49,393 bases of DNA from an uncultured Victivallaceae bacterium (lineage in GTDB: Bacteria; Verrucomicrobiota; Lentisphaeria; Victivallales; Victivallaceae), in contig CALXXL010000015.1 in the NCBI GenBank assembly GCA_944392655.1, forward strand, positions 1 through 49,393. The letters are read 5' to 3'. Numbering within the stretch: the stretch's first letter is position 1; each line of letters begins with the position of its first letter. Positions 26,710 to 34,815 of the stretch are shown in pieces. The notes under the pieces are model-generated. The model did no database searches, was not told the DNA's origin, and worked only from the letters and a program-made list of their open reading frames with translations. The translations under genes were made by a program, and so were the position numbers.

Positions 26710-27918
26710 TTAAATATAGTCGGATATATAAGCCTTTTCTTTGCGGATAATTCTATTCAAAATTTCCAGTTTGCCGGTATTGACGGATAATCTTTCAATT
26801 TTAGCAAGATATTGTGCAGATTTATAACCCATCAGCATGGAAGTTAAAGTGCCTATTCCAAGTTCAAAATCTGGCTTAAAATCGCATAAAGATGCTTTAG
26901 CTCTGCCGTCAGCTGAAATGTCAATTAAAAAGGTGTGATTGTTCCATTCAAGGAAAGGGTCTGTCACCTTTATTGTCAAACTGGTTGGCTTTTCTATGAT
27001 TGCAAACCGATATTCATTTAGAAAATTAATTACATCTACTATTCTTCCCATTATATATGGACGTATTGTCTCCTTTATGTCGCTGTCTTCAAGAGAAAAG
27101 GCTATTGGTTCACTGGAGTAATTATTACCTTGAACCTCGTTAATCATTGATTCATGGGCGCTGATATAACGCCATAATCCTTTGCGGGCATCATGGGTAA
27201 GATATATCATCTCTTTTATGAACATGATGTTGTCTTTGATGAGATAAACAATATATCCCTGTGGCGTGGAAGTATTGTCATAATATACCGCGACATTGGT
27301 GTCATCTTCGGCCCAGCGCCAATACTCTTCCCACGCCAGATCATTCCGCATAAGGCAGCCGTGGGTTTGGGCCGCAAATGTATTGTGCAGCAGCTTGAAT
27401 TCACGATTATCTTTATCTACCCGTAGAACATAGCCAGATGAGGATATATTCTGCGGAAGTTGACTGTCTTTTATCCGGAATGTCATCTTGTCAGCAATGA
27501 TCTCCCAACCCCGGTGGCGGTACAGTGGTATGGAAAATGGATACAAAATGGCCAGATTCTCTCCCAGTTCGCGCATTTCCTCCAATGATTTGCGCATAAG
27601 TTTTGACATTAATCCCATGCCGGTATATTCCGGATATGTTGCTACACTGGTTATGAAGCCGATTTTGCATATTTGATTGAATATATTCATTTTCATAGGA
27701 TAAACTGCGAATTGTGAAGCGAGCTTGTCCCGGCAGAAACATCCTCTTACACGTGCCTTTTCCAGCACCGGCAGTTTGGATTGCCTTATGTCATCATCTT
27801 CCCAACCGTAATCGAGAAGCTGCTTCTGAGTTACCTGAAACGCGTAGCGCAGAAGTTCGTTATACTGGTTGAGATGTTTTTCCGGAGTTAATTTTTTTAT
27901 ATTAATATAGTTAGTCAT
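26710..27918 (-). CDS. Eis-like GNAT N-acetyltransferase
   Basis: The ATG at 27918 (CAGGAG upstream) gives 402 residues, the size of Eis-family enzymes with two GNAT domains and a C-terminal sterol-carrier-like domain. The acetyl-CoA region is recognisable (VATYPEYTGMGLMSKLMRKSLEEM), followed by the family-typical LAILYPFSIPLYRHRGWE. The C-terminal part (FLEWNNHTFLIDISADG...LGIGTLTSMLMGYKSA) also fits Eis. Mycobacterial Eis acetylates aminoglycosides and proteins; this homologue's acceptor is unknown. A structured leader with a 33-codon ORF lies about 95 nt upstream on the same strand. Confidence 0.85.
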   Translation of the reverse strand: MTNYINIKKLTPEKHLNQYNELLRYAFQVTQKQLLDYGWEDDDIRQSKLPVLEKARVRGCFCRDKLASQFAVYPMKMNIFNQICKIGFITSVATYPEYTGMGLMSKLMRKSLEEMRELGENLAILYPFSIPLYRHRGWEIIADKMTFRIKDSQLPQNISSSGYVLRVDKDNREFKLLHNTFAAQTHGCLMRNDLAWEEYWRWAEDDTNVAVYYDNTSTPQGYIVYLIKDNIMFIKEMIYLTHDARKGLWRYISAHESMINEVQGNNYSSEPIAFSLEDSDIKETIRPYIMGRIVDVINFLNEYRFAIIEKPTSLTIKVTDPFLEWNNHTFLIDISADGRAKASLCDFKPDFELGIGTLTSMLMGYKSAQYLAKIERLSVNTGKLEILNRIIRKEKAYISDYI

Positions 27919-28012
27919 AGAATTCTCCTGTTTTTTTTGTATGCAGTTGAACACCGGTAGAATAAGGCATTCTCCGGCGGATTATGAAGAGAGTATTTTT
28001 ACAGGAGGAAAG

Positions 28013-28114
28013 CTATGTGGGGGCTTCGACTTCGCAGTCGAAGAGATATTGTTCCAGGAAGAGCAGAGCAGAGTATTCCCGGCTTCCGGCGTTACCGATA
28101 AAAAAATGTGCCAT
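28013..28114 (-). CDS. Small ORF, 33 codons, with strong ribosome site
   Basis: The frame starts at an ATG (28114-28112) with AAGGAG 7 nt before it and encodes a 33-residue peptide beginning MAHFFIGNAGSREYSALLF and ending DCEVEAPT before TAG. The start codon lies in one arm of an inverted repeat, followed by T7 on this strand. A perfect 8-bp hairpin (28024-28031 with 28036-28043) lies near the 3' end. It is 94 nt upstream of the Eis-like gene and could be a leader peptide, a free small protein or chance. No family is recognised. Confidence 0.4.
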   Translation of the reverse strand: MAHFFIGNAGSREYSALLFLEQYLFDCEVEAPT

Positions 28115-28170
28115 GGTCGAGCTCCTTTCTGTTAATGGACGGGCATTGCCCAGAGTCTACCATAGCACAT
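28100..28170 (-). promoter_or_regulatory. Structured RNA leader/attenuator-like inverted repeat
   Basis: An 11-nt arm at 28160-28170 pairs with 28106-28116 (one G-U), enclosing a GGGC/GCCC hairpin (28141-28151) and the ribosome site of the 33-codon ORF. The distal arm contains its start codon and is followed on minus by seven T residues (28106-28100). The layout fits a terminator/attenuator or a start-codon-sequestering switch. Confidence 0.4.
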
Positions 28171-28217
28171 CGCGCCGGAAATACAAATTAATCCGTCAAA
28201 AATAATTGCCGCTTAAT

Positions 28218-29231
28218 TTACTCAAGATACTTTGTTTTTATTGCATTAACTGTTATAACAAAATTGGTGACAGTATCAACCTCCCGCCATCCCATGGCGA
28301 TTCCGCTTGCAACAAGACCTCCCGCCGCAATACCCCATCCGACAGGTCCGGCTAACAGTGCGGCGCCGGATGAGGCTGCCATGTATCCGGCAAACGGTAC
28401 AGTAACTCCGGCTAACCCGGCAACTGTAGCGATGGTTGAGGATAATGTTGTATAGAATGCAAACCCGGTAAAAGCGACGGTCGCGCTTAATGCTGCAATT
28501 GCAGCTGCTCCGCTCATGCCGGCGATAGCTAACTTATTATGGATAGTAGAATTGCTGTTAGATTCGATTTGTGTCAGCAGTGCTGTTCTCTGTTCAACGG
28601 TTAATTTGTCCCATAATTCAGCAAAAAATTTTTCCGCAATGGCATATTCCAAATAATATGTACTTAATTTATTGATTTTTGATTCCGGGATGTCGTGTTC
28701 TTCTGCAACCCATTGAACAATGTCTTTATGATAGTCGATATTGTTGTGATCCAGGAACAGATATCTGGTTTTATTGTATCTGCGCCATATCAATTCACGG
28801 CATATATTTTCACTGCTTACCATATTTTTATCTATAATTCCCATATCCATGGCTTTTGCTACAGTTTCTGGCGGAACGTCATTAAAAGTACTTGGTTTTA
28901 AAGGCAGTTCGGCAGAAGCCATATCTTTGTCTTCCGTATATTTATCAAGCGTATCCAGATAAGGCAAATGACCAAAATATTCATCCCTCAGTTCAATATC
29001 GTCCAAACCTTTCAAACTCTGCATGAGCTGGATACGATCCTCTAATGAACATTGATCAAGAAAATTTTTGAAATCAACAGAAGTATCAATTCTGGTTACA
29101 TCAATTCTGGGATAATTATTGAAGATTTGAATTATCTGGGAGTAAAATAAGGTTGCAATTAGCAGTACGGCTAAAATGCAGATGGTAATTTTCCCTGTTA
29201 ATGTGTGGCGTATCCAATGATTGAATTTCAT
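28218..29231 (-). CDS. Membrane protein resembling the YaaW/UPF0174 family
   Basis: The 337-residue protein has an N-terminal membrane helix (about 15-35), a charged helical middle and a long Gly/Ala-rich hydrophobic C-terminal region (about 232-320), including AGMSGAAAIAALSATVAF and GPVGWGIAAGGLVASGIAMGW. E. coli YaaW/UPF0174 proteins end in a similar Gly-rich hydrophobic stretch with TGPVGW, and the segment WVAEEHDIPESKINKLSTYYLEYAIAEKFF is like their middle region. The match is by pattern and only moderately certain; hairpin-type membrane insertion is plausible. It shares a 29-bp upstream element with the S16 protease gene. Confidence 0.5.
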   Translation of the reverse strand: MKFNHWIRHTLTGKITICILAVLLIATLFYSQIIQIFNNYPRIDVTRIDTSVDFKNFLDQCSLEDRIQLMQSLKGLDDIELRDEYFGHLPYLDTLDKYTEDKDMASAELPLKPSTFNDVPPETVAKAMDMGIIDKNMVSSENICRELIWRRYNKTRYLFLDHNNIDYHKDIVQWVAEEHDIPESKINKLSTYYLEYAIAEKFFAELWDKLTVEQRTALLTQIESNSNSTIHNKLAIAGMSGAAAIAALSATVAFTGFAFYTTLSSTIATVAGLAGVTVPFAGYMAASSGAALLAGPVGWGIAAGGLVASGIAMGWREVDTVTNFVITVNAIKTKYLE

Positions 29232-29293
29232 TTCTTCTGTTCCTTTTTTACAACTAAAGATCTGATTAAAATTATTAATGTTATCTACAGAAT

Positions 29294-29322
29294 AACTTAC
29301 TTCTTTAGTATGATATCTGACA
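29294..29322 (-). promoter_or_regulatory. 29-bp element shared with the S16 protease gene (copy 1)
   Basis: 26 of 29 bases are identical to 31553-31581. On minus it opens with TGTCAGATAT and closes with AAGTAAGTT, and lies 62-91 nt before the YaaW-like start. Probably a common promoter or operator. Confidence 0.55.
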
Positions 29323-29638
29323 TTGATTTATAAAAAAACATTGCCATAATATTAGAAAAAATTTTTTAATTGAAATATTCTATCATTAAAGCGGCGATAA
29401 TGAATATCACTATGATACGTGTACAGATAATGGTAAAAACTACCATCGGTAATCGCTACGATTTCTTAAGAGATGATAGCTCTTGCCGTATGAACTTTCT
29501 TGGCAGGACAGCTTGTTTTTATTCACTTCCGCGTTCGCGATTTATTAAAGAGAGGTGTAGATTCTTGCCACAGACTCAACTAGAGTTGCTTTTCTTATTG
29601 AAGTGCCATGCTTTCTTTCAAAGATGGTATTACAGCAG
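29323..29638. other. Gap with no gene recognised
   Basis: AT-rich DNA between the YaaW-like promoter element and the end of the S16 protease gene. Plus-strand open frames here have no ribosome site or recognisable product; decayed coding sequence is possible. Confidence 0.4.
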
Positions 29639-31507
29639 TTATTCGAAAATTATTTTTAAAGCCTTTGCGCTCAATTCCGCTTGCCAATAATAGGGAATTG
29701 CTGTCAAAGGATCTGTTTTTGCTGTTTCCGCCTCTTGGAATTGTTCGATTGAATAAAGGCATACTATACCTCTGTTTGTGCAGGATCTAATGCTTCTTAA
29801 AGCTTGATTTCTTGCAGAAGACATTAAATAATCAAGCCTGTCCGGAGCGCTGTCCAATGGCAGCATCATGGCGTAGGCTGTTGTCAGCAGTTCGATTTGA
29901 GCGATAATGGAGGCCACCTTCTGATATTCCGGATCCGCTACGCCGCGGAGATCATGCATCTCTATCACATTATTAAGCATAGAATCATATATATAGTAAT
30001 ATGAGTCATCAAGGCTGGCTGAGATTGAGCTAGCCATTTCTGGATATTCGTTCAAAAAGACGTATAAATTATTGCATGTCGCCATGGCTGCCTGATAAAA
30101 GAAATTCTCGCAGACGGATAATTTAGAATTTGCTTCAAGCCGTGGTAAAGTTCCTGTTATTTCATCATACATATCAATAAAGTTACTGTATTCAACGATA
30201 AAATTATAAACTGCTGGACGTGATATAAGCTCTAATAAGGCAAATTCCTGTAATTCTTCGTCAGACAATTGCTGCAACAGGTTTTCAGGTGGCAACAGAG
30301 AGGCATAGTATTCACCCATTCCATAAGATTTAGCGAGTCCATTAGGATCGCATAATTGCGCGGAGAATTCACTCCGATTCTCTGCCGAGCGAGAATATTC
30401 ATATGTAAAGCTGAAATCAGCTAATTTTTTATCATTATATCGGCTTAACTCAAGAAGCAGATTATAGTCCGGTCTTTGCCAGGAAAGTAATGCGCTGAAA
30501 TCGGTTGCGGAATCTTGAAAATATTTTTCATAAAAGCTGGGGTTTTGCGCAAGGTTATATGAGTTAAGGCCTATAAATGAAAGCATAATATCATTCAGCG
30601 CCGGCAGAATTTTCCCAGCTATGAAATATTGCTGAGCCGTCTTATATGGTGTTATTATTATATCTTGAAAAAACGAATCTTCAATAAGCTCTTCACGCGT
30701 TGCTTCCGGAATTGCGTTTATCATATTATCAACAGCTTCATTTTTTTCAAGAAATAGTTCTATAAGTGCTTTTTCTGTTGCTTTAGGAATGGCAGAGATT
30801 TTTTTTACATCATCAACCATGATAAATTTTGATGGCAAATCATGCATCGCCGCATATGCTTCTTCCAAATTTTCTGCCAATATAAGTTCAATACCAAGTT
30901 GTTCAGCTTTCTCGGCAAGGTCAATCAGGCTGCCGTCCGGCTGCGGTTCAAAGCGGATGAATGCGGGAATACATACTTTTTTCATGCCGGATTCGGCGGC
31001 GGCTTCAAGTTTGTAGGCAACACCACCAACCGGCCCTATTGTGCCATCTGGCATAATTGTTCCAGTTGCGGCAAAGTCTTCAGGCGGGGTACGCCCGTCC
31101 AAAGCGGAGAGTATGTACAGTGCTGTAATTGCTCCGGAGCTTGGTCCATCAACATTACCGGAAAAATCAATACTTATATGCCAACCGCTTAAGGTCTCGT
31201 TACGTTGTAACGCGGCGCTGACAGCCGCAAGCCATACATTATTACGGATAGTATCTCCGGAGCCTAAAGGAGTGTCGTCAGATGTGGAAACTCTTAAAAT
31301 GTCCGACGAGTTATTATATGTCATAGAAAATTTACTTTTTGAACAACTCTGTGATACTATATTACCATTTATATCGCTTATTACTGCAAGTGTCGGAATG
31401 TTCCATTCATATTTTGTAGAGGTTGTCTCTTCCGCAATACAAAAAGTTGAACTCAGTAAGATAATGAATAGACAGTAAATTTGAAATAATAATTTTATCT
31501 GTTGCAT
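29639..31507 (-). CDS. Exported Lon-type (S16) serine protease domain protein
   Basis: The 622-residue protein has a signal peptide (about 1-25, ending STFCIA) and then a Lon proteolytic domain without the ATPase. The Ser-Lys dyad is S123 in VDGPSSGAITALYILSAL and K166 in GPVGGVAYKLEAAAESG, with TGTIMPDGTIGPVGG and the MKKVCIPA strand between and after. Residues 240-622 are a helical domain of unknown function ending in a conserved-looking YYWQAELSAKAL. Exported stand-alone S16 proteases are known (for example in PDZ-containing Bacillus proteins), but with a different layout. It lies divergently from the membrane kinase. Confidence 0.8.
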   Translation of the reverse strand: MQQIKLLFQIYCLFIILLSSTFCIAEETTSTKYEWNIPTLAVISDINGNIVSQSCSKSKFSMTYNNSSDILRVSTSDDTPLGSGDTIRNNVWLAAVSAALQRNETLSGWHISIDFSGNVDGPSSGAITALYILSALDGRTPPEDFAATGTIMPDGTIGPVGGVAYKLEAAAESGMKKVCIPAFIRFEPQPDGSLIDLAEKAEQLGIELILAENLEEAYAAMHDLPSKFIMVDDVKKISAIPKATEKALIELFLEKNEAVDNMINAIPEATREELIEDSFFQDIIITPYKTAQQYFIAGKILPALNDIMLSFIGLNSYNLAQNPSFYEKYFQDSATDFSALLSWQRPDYNLLLELSRYNDKKLADFSFTYEYSRSAENRSEFSAQLCDPNGLAKSYGMGEYYASLLPPENLLQQLSDEELQEFALLELISRPAVYNFIVEYSNFIDMYDEITGTLPRLEANSKLSVCENFFYQAAMATCNNLYVFLNEYPEMASSISASLDDSYYYIYDSMLNNVIEMHDLRGVADPEYQKVASIIAQIELLTTAYAMMLPLDSAPDRLDYLMSSARNQALRSIRSCTNRGIVCLYSIEQFQEAETAKTDPLTAIPYYWQAELSAKALKIIFE

Positions 31508-31552
31508 CTTCGTTCCTTTTATTTTCTTTAATTTCTAATATCTGTCTATAAC

Positions 31553-31581
31553 AACTTACTTTTTTACTATAATATCTGACA
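31553..31581 (-). promoter_or_regulatory. 29-bp element shared with the YaaW-like gene (copy 2)
   Basis: Twin of 29294-29322 with three substitutions; 45-74 nt before the S16 protease start. Conservation over non-coding DNA points to a common regulator or sigma factor. Confidence 0.55.
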
Positions 31582-31683
31582 CGAATTATCTGAGAAAGTA
31601 GAAAATTTTTATTTTAAAAAAGCTATAAATAATATTGAAAAAATATTCTCTTACATTACCTTAATTTTAAGGAGATAATTATT

Positions 31684-33234
31684 ATGAGTTTTAAACCTGG
31701 CACTTCTTTTCATACATGGAAAATAATTCATCATTGTGGCGGCGGAGCATTTGGAGAGGTATACTACTGTTCTGATATATCCGGACAACATGTGGCGGTA
31801 AAGGTGATCCCAAAGAACCGGTTGGGGAATTACTGGGAACGGGAGTTGACAGGAGTGTCAAGCTATCGGGAAATAACCGGGAAAACAGATGGATTATTAC
31901 GCATTTTTCATGTTTCTGAAGATAGTGAAAGCCTCTTTTATTCAATGGAAGCAGCCGATAACTGCGGTGATGATAATGAGTATCGCCCGGATACATTGTC
32001 GCGAAGACTCGAACATGGATCACTGCCGGTTGACGAGCAGGGCAGGGTGATAAATGATATCTTTGCAGCAGTAAAAAAACTGCATGAGTTCGGATTCGCT
32101 CATTGTGATATAAAACCTGAAAATATTCTGTTTGTAAAGGGAAAACCCAAACTCGGGGATATCGGGCTGGTGTCATCATTTACCGCCACCATGTCTCATC
32201 TTATGGGTACCCTGGAGTTTCTGCCGCCGGAACTGCGTCTGCGTGAAACGGTTGAAGATATCCCGGATAAATCATCCAGGCAGAAGAGCGATCTTTACGC
32301 TTTAGGGAAAGTTATATATTGTATTGTTACCGGAATGAGCGCAGAGCATTTTCCCTCCATCCCGCAGGGATTCAAACCGGCATTGCACAGTAAATTCCTT
32401 TTGCGTTTCGCTTTCCGGTTGTGCGACCGCCAAATCAAGGGGCGAATTGCCGATATCGGCGCGGCGGAACGGGAATTAAGTGAAATTGAACGCAAAACGT
32501 TGTACGGTGAAACCATTGTTGATAAGGTCAAATATTGTTGCGGATGTTTTTCCAGATATGTGCGGGGATGGTTTTCATGGCTTTGGCGTGGGGTTTTACG
32601 GTACTGGCCGATTTCAATTTTAATAATTTTTCTGACGGCGGCAGGCATATGGCGGATTCTGCCTGAGTCTGAATTCGATATTGCTGATGTTAAAACTCAG
32701 GAATTCGTGAATAATAATATTGGTGTGGCAATGACTATGCCGGCACAATGGAATATAATAGATGATGCGTTTAAAGAAGAATTATTTAATGTGAATTCAG
32801 ACGATGTGCCTCAGGAGGTACAAAAATTTATTGAAGTAGCTAAAGAAGTGGCAAGCGATACTCAGGCGGCTATAATATATTGCGGTTATCACAATTATTT
32901 TGCTGACAATGTAATTATACAGGCAATGCCGCCAGGCGCTGAACTTTGGGATTACAGCGATAGTGGATTACGTTTTTATTGGTCATCCATTTTGGAGGCT
33001 GAACTGGGAGTGAAGCCGGAAATATATGAAATAAAGAGGATGGAAAAAGCCGGTAGCCGGTGTATATATATTGATATGGGATACTATTTTGGAGAAATCC
33101 CTGTAAGAGTCAACAATTATTATATTGACAGGGGCGATAAAACGTTGTTGATCAGTTTGACGGCGCGCAAAGACGCGTTCAAGGATTTGAAACCGCAGTT
33201 TGAGGCGGTATTGGCAACTTTAAAATTTATTTGA
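31684..33234 (+). CDS. Transmembrane Hanks-type Ser/Thr protein kinase
   Basis: The 516-residue protein has a kinase domain at about 10-270: G-loop GGGAFGEV (19-26), K40 in VAVKVI, and a catalytic loop HCDIKPEN with D142, where HRD is changed to HCD. The metal-binding DFG is changed to DIG (159-161), then MGTLEFLPPE. A basic, Cys-rich juxtamembrane part (KVKYCCGCFSRYVRGWF) leads to one helix (308-325). The periplasmic domain (335-516) opens with NNIGVAMTMPAQWNI and has a PsbP/DcrB-like look; it is also found in the gene at 34816. Key catalytic residues are present, so activity is likely. First gene of an operon with the sigma and anti-sigma genes; the ribosome site is AAGGAGA. Confidence 0.9.
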   Translation: MSFKPGTSFHTWKIIHHCGGGAFGEVYYCSDISGQHVAVKVIPKNRLGNYWERELTGVSSYREITGKTDGLLRIFHVSEDSESLFYSMEAADNCGDDNEYRPDTLSRRLEHGSLPVDEQGRVINDIFAAVKKLHEFGFAHCDIKPENILFVKGKPKLGDIGLVSSFTATMSHLMGTLEFLPPELRLRETVEDIPDKSSRQKSDLYALGKVIYCIVTGMSAEHFPSIPQGFKPALHSKFLLRFAFRLCDRQIKGRIADIGAAERELSEIERKTLYGETIVDKVKYCCGCFSRYVRGWFSWLWRGVLRYWPISILIIFLTAAGIWRILPESEFDIADVKTQEFVNNNIGVAMTMPAQWNIIDDAFKEELFNVNSDDVPQEVQKFIEVAKEVASDTQAAIIYCGYHNYFADNVIIQAMPPGAELWDYSDSGLRFYWSSILEAELGVKPEIYEIKRMEKAGSRCIYIDMGYYFGEIPVRVNNYYIDRGDKTLLISLTARKDAFKDLKPQFEAVLATLKFI

Positions 33235-33270
33235 CCGCCGTGTAAGAAATGCCATGCTTTACGGTAGTTA
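33201..33270. repeat. Direct repeat A1 (kinase 3' end and downstream DNA)
   Basis: Nearly identical to 35957-36027, covering the last codons (VLATLK), the stop and about 35 nt of non-coding DNA including GTGTAAGAAATGCCATGCTT. Marks a tandem duplication. Confidence 0.85.
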
Positions 33271-33304
33271 GTAGCAGATGAATACTGAAAGGATTATCTG
33301 CTGT

Positions 33305-33907
33305 ATGGCATTCACCACTAAAAAATCGTTATTGGCCAAGGTTCGTGCCGGAGACGAGATCTCCTGGCAGGAGTTTTATGATACCTATAAACCGTTGATG
33401 ATTCTGGTCGGCAATGACTGCGGTTTAACCACGGATGAAAACGACGAGTTGGTTCAGACGGTTATGTGCGAGATTTTCCAGAAAAATATTCTGGATAAAT
33501 ACGACATTGATAAAGTTCCGGATAATGTAATATTCAAATATGATCCGGCAAAAGGGCGGTTTCGCCACTATTTAAAAAAAATTGTCCGGAATCATGCAAT
33601 CAAGCTGTGGTATAAGCGATATAAAGACGTTCCGATAGAGTCTGTTCCTGAACCTGTCTCCAATGACGAATGGGATGCAATATGGAACGATGAGTGGCAG
33701 CAGCATATATTGAATTCTGCTTTGGCTGAATTGAAATTGCGTATTCAGCCGGGGAATTACGCCGCGTTTGAAATGTACGTTTTTCAGAAAATGCCGGTAG
33801 AGGAGATAGCCGATTTACTTGGAATATCAATCGGAGCGGTATACACAGCAAAGAGCCGGTGTTTGAAGATGTTGAAACTGATTATCAGTAAACTGGAGGA
33901 GAAATAA
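33305..33907 (+). CDS. ECF-type RNA polymerase sigma factor
   Basis: The ATG at 33305 gives 200 residues, starting MAFTTKKSLLAKVRAGDEISWQEFY; an ATG at 33278 would add nine residues, and neither has an ideal ribosome site. Region 2 is about residues 20-95 (YKPLMILVGNDCGL, ELVQTVMCEIF, FRHYLKKIVRNHAIKLWYKR). Region 4 is about 135-195, with the helix-turn-helix PVEEIADLLGISIGAVYTAKSRCLKMLK. It should direct RNA polymerase to a set of stress or envelope promoters. The zinc-finger protein starts 3 nt after it and is the likely anti-sigma partner. The upstream kinase may control the pair, as in PVC-type kinase-sigma loci (inference). Confidence 0.88.
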   Translation: MAFTTKKSLLAKVRAGDEISWQEFYDTYKPLMILVGNDCGLTTDENDELVQTVMCEIFQKNILDKYDIDKVPDNVIFKYDPAKGRFRHYLKKIVRNHAIKLWYKRYKDVPIESVPEPVSNDEWDAIWNDEWQQHILNSALAELKLRIQPGNYAAFEMYVFQKMPVEEIADLLGISIGAVYTAKSRCLKMLKLIISKLEEK

Positions 33908-33910
33908 TAT

Positions 33911-34135
33911 ATGGGTTGTTACAGTAAAGAAGAGTTGGATATGTTCCGGCATGGAGAGATGTCGGTATTATCCAGAATCTGCTGCAAAGCGCATTTGAAA
34001 GAGTGTGAGGCTTGTCAGCACCGTTTAGCTGAATTGTGTGAAGATGATCTGCTGGTTAAAGAGTTGCAACAGCGCGTAAGTGTATATGAGAAGATTAATT
34101 TTGATAATAAGAAAATTCTTACTTCCGAATTATAG
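33911..34135 (+). CDS. Small zinc-finger (zf-HC2-like) anti-sigma candidate
   Basis: The 74-residue protein has the anti-sigma zinc-finger spacing H...C..C: KAHLKECEACQHRL (His28, Cys32, Cys35), preceded by SKEELDMFRHGEMSVLSR. No membrane segment follows, so it would be a soluble anti-sigma factor or a zinc-binding co-regulator. It is 3 nt after the sigma gene. A fragment of a second copy of this gene (start region only) lies at 36041-36071, directly before nrdG. Confidence 0.75.
   Translation: MGCYSKEELDMFRHGEMSVLSRICCKAHLKECEACQHRLAELCEDDLLVKELQQRVSVYEKINFDNKKILTSEL
33921..33950. repeat. Direct repeat B1 (start of the zinc-finger gene)
   Basis: Thirty bases match 36041-36071 except for one inserted base and one substitution; includes GAGTTGGATATGTTCCGGC. 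Confidence 0.85.
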
Positions 34136-34146
34136 AGGTGACGGTG

Positions 34147-34419
34147 ATGATTATGATGAAAAAATTACTGCTTGGCGTCGCTGCTGTGCTAATCATGGCA
34201 GTAACTGGTCGGGCTTGTAATTATACTCCACGTGGGCGAATAATTAATGCCACTGTGGCCCTCGTAATTAAGCACTACTTTAATAAAAAATCCGAAGTAC
34301 AAATACCGACTCTGATCAACCCGGAAACCGTTGGCGACCGGAGTGATAAAAAATTCAAGGGCATTATTCAGAAGCGGATAAACACGAATAAGCTAAATAA
34401 TATTGGCAATAAGGAATAA
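34147..34419 (+). CDS. Small exported protein of unknown function
   Basis: The ATG at 34147 (AGAGGTG upstream) gives 90 residues; a GTG three codons earlier lies within the ribosome site. A hydrophobic signal (KKLLLGVAAVLIMAVTG) is followed by a basic tail with VALVIKHYFNKKSEVQIPTLINPETVGD. It is 11 nt after the zinc-finger gene and probably in the same operon. No family recognised. Confidence 0.6.
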   Translation: MIMMKKLLLGVAAVLIMAVTGRACNYTPRGRIINATVALVIKHYFNKKSEVQIPTLINPETVGDRSDKKFKGIIQKRINTNKLNNIGNKE

Positions 34420-34423
34420 ATAC

Positions 34424-34606
34424 ATGAAGATAATAGTCGGTATAATATTGTGCGTCATTTTTTGGAATATTGTTGATAATAATCCTTTCTATACTTTTGC
34501 TCCACCGCTAACGGATTTTGAGGTTCGGGCTTATATTGTATTATTGACTGGTATTGGCGCTATTATTTGGGGAGTGATAGAAATAGCTGATAAGGACAAC
34601 AAATAA
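34424..34606 (+). CDS. Small membrane protein, 60 residues
   Basis: The ATG at 34424 follows TAAGGAATAAATAC and lies 4 nt after the previous stop. The peptide has two hydrophobic helices (MKIIVGIILCVIFWNIV and AYIVLLTGIGAIIWGVI) joined by a short loop with NNPFYTFAPPLTDFEVR. Function unknown; last gene of the kinase-sigma operon. Confidence 0.6.
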   Translation: MKIIVGIILCVIFWNIVDNNPFYTFAPPLTDFEVRAYIVLLTGIGAIIWGVIEIADKDNK

Positions 34607-34618
34607 AAACAGGATTTC

Positions 34619-34751
34619 TTATTTCGAAAACACGGTTTCATTGCATAGCGCAATGGTGTTGCATTAATAGGATTTTAACTTCGGGTTTATGTTCTATTAT
34701 TTGGTTTTTTATAGAGAAAGCGAATCTTGAGAAATTAAGAGACACCGGAAT
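34619..34751 (-). pseudogene. Decayed 3' fragment of nrdG
   Basis: On minus, the last codons read IALCNETVFSK then TAA, against IALCDEAVFSN at the end of the intact NrdG (36078-36614). Further upstream, in a shifted frame, VSLNF and NQIIEHKP match VSLKF and NQRLIEMP of NrdG. A frameshift and small insertions separate the pieces. It is a relic of a duplicated nrdG tail. Confidence 0.75.
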
Positions 34752-34815
34752 TCTGATGTGAAGATTTTGAAAAAAATTTGAACATGGGAAAATATATAGA
34801 AAAGGAGAGACGATT

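Noticed and set aside
27984-28205. 73-codon plus-strand frame around the structured leader
   Set aside because: It runs antisense to the better supported 33-codon ORF and lacks domain features.
29370-29690. 106-codon plus-strand frame before the S16 protease end
   Set aside because: No ribosome site or recognisable product, and it runs into the antisense of the S16 gene. It might be decayed coding sequence, but nothing supports a specific call.
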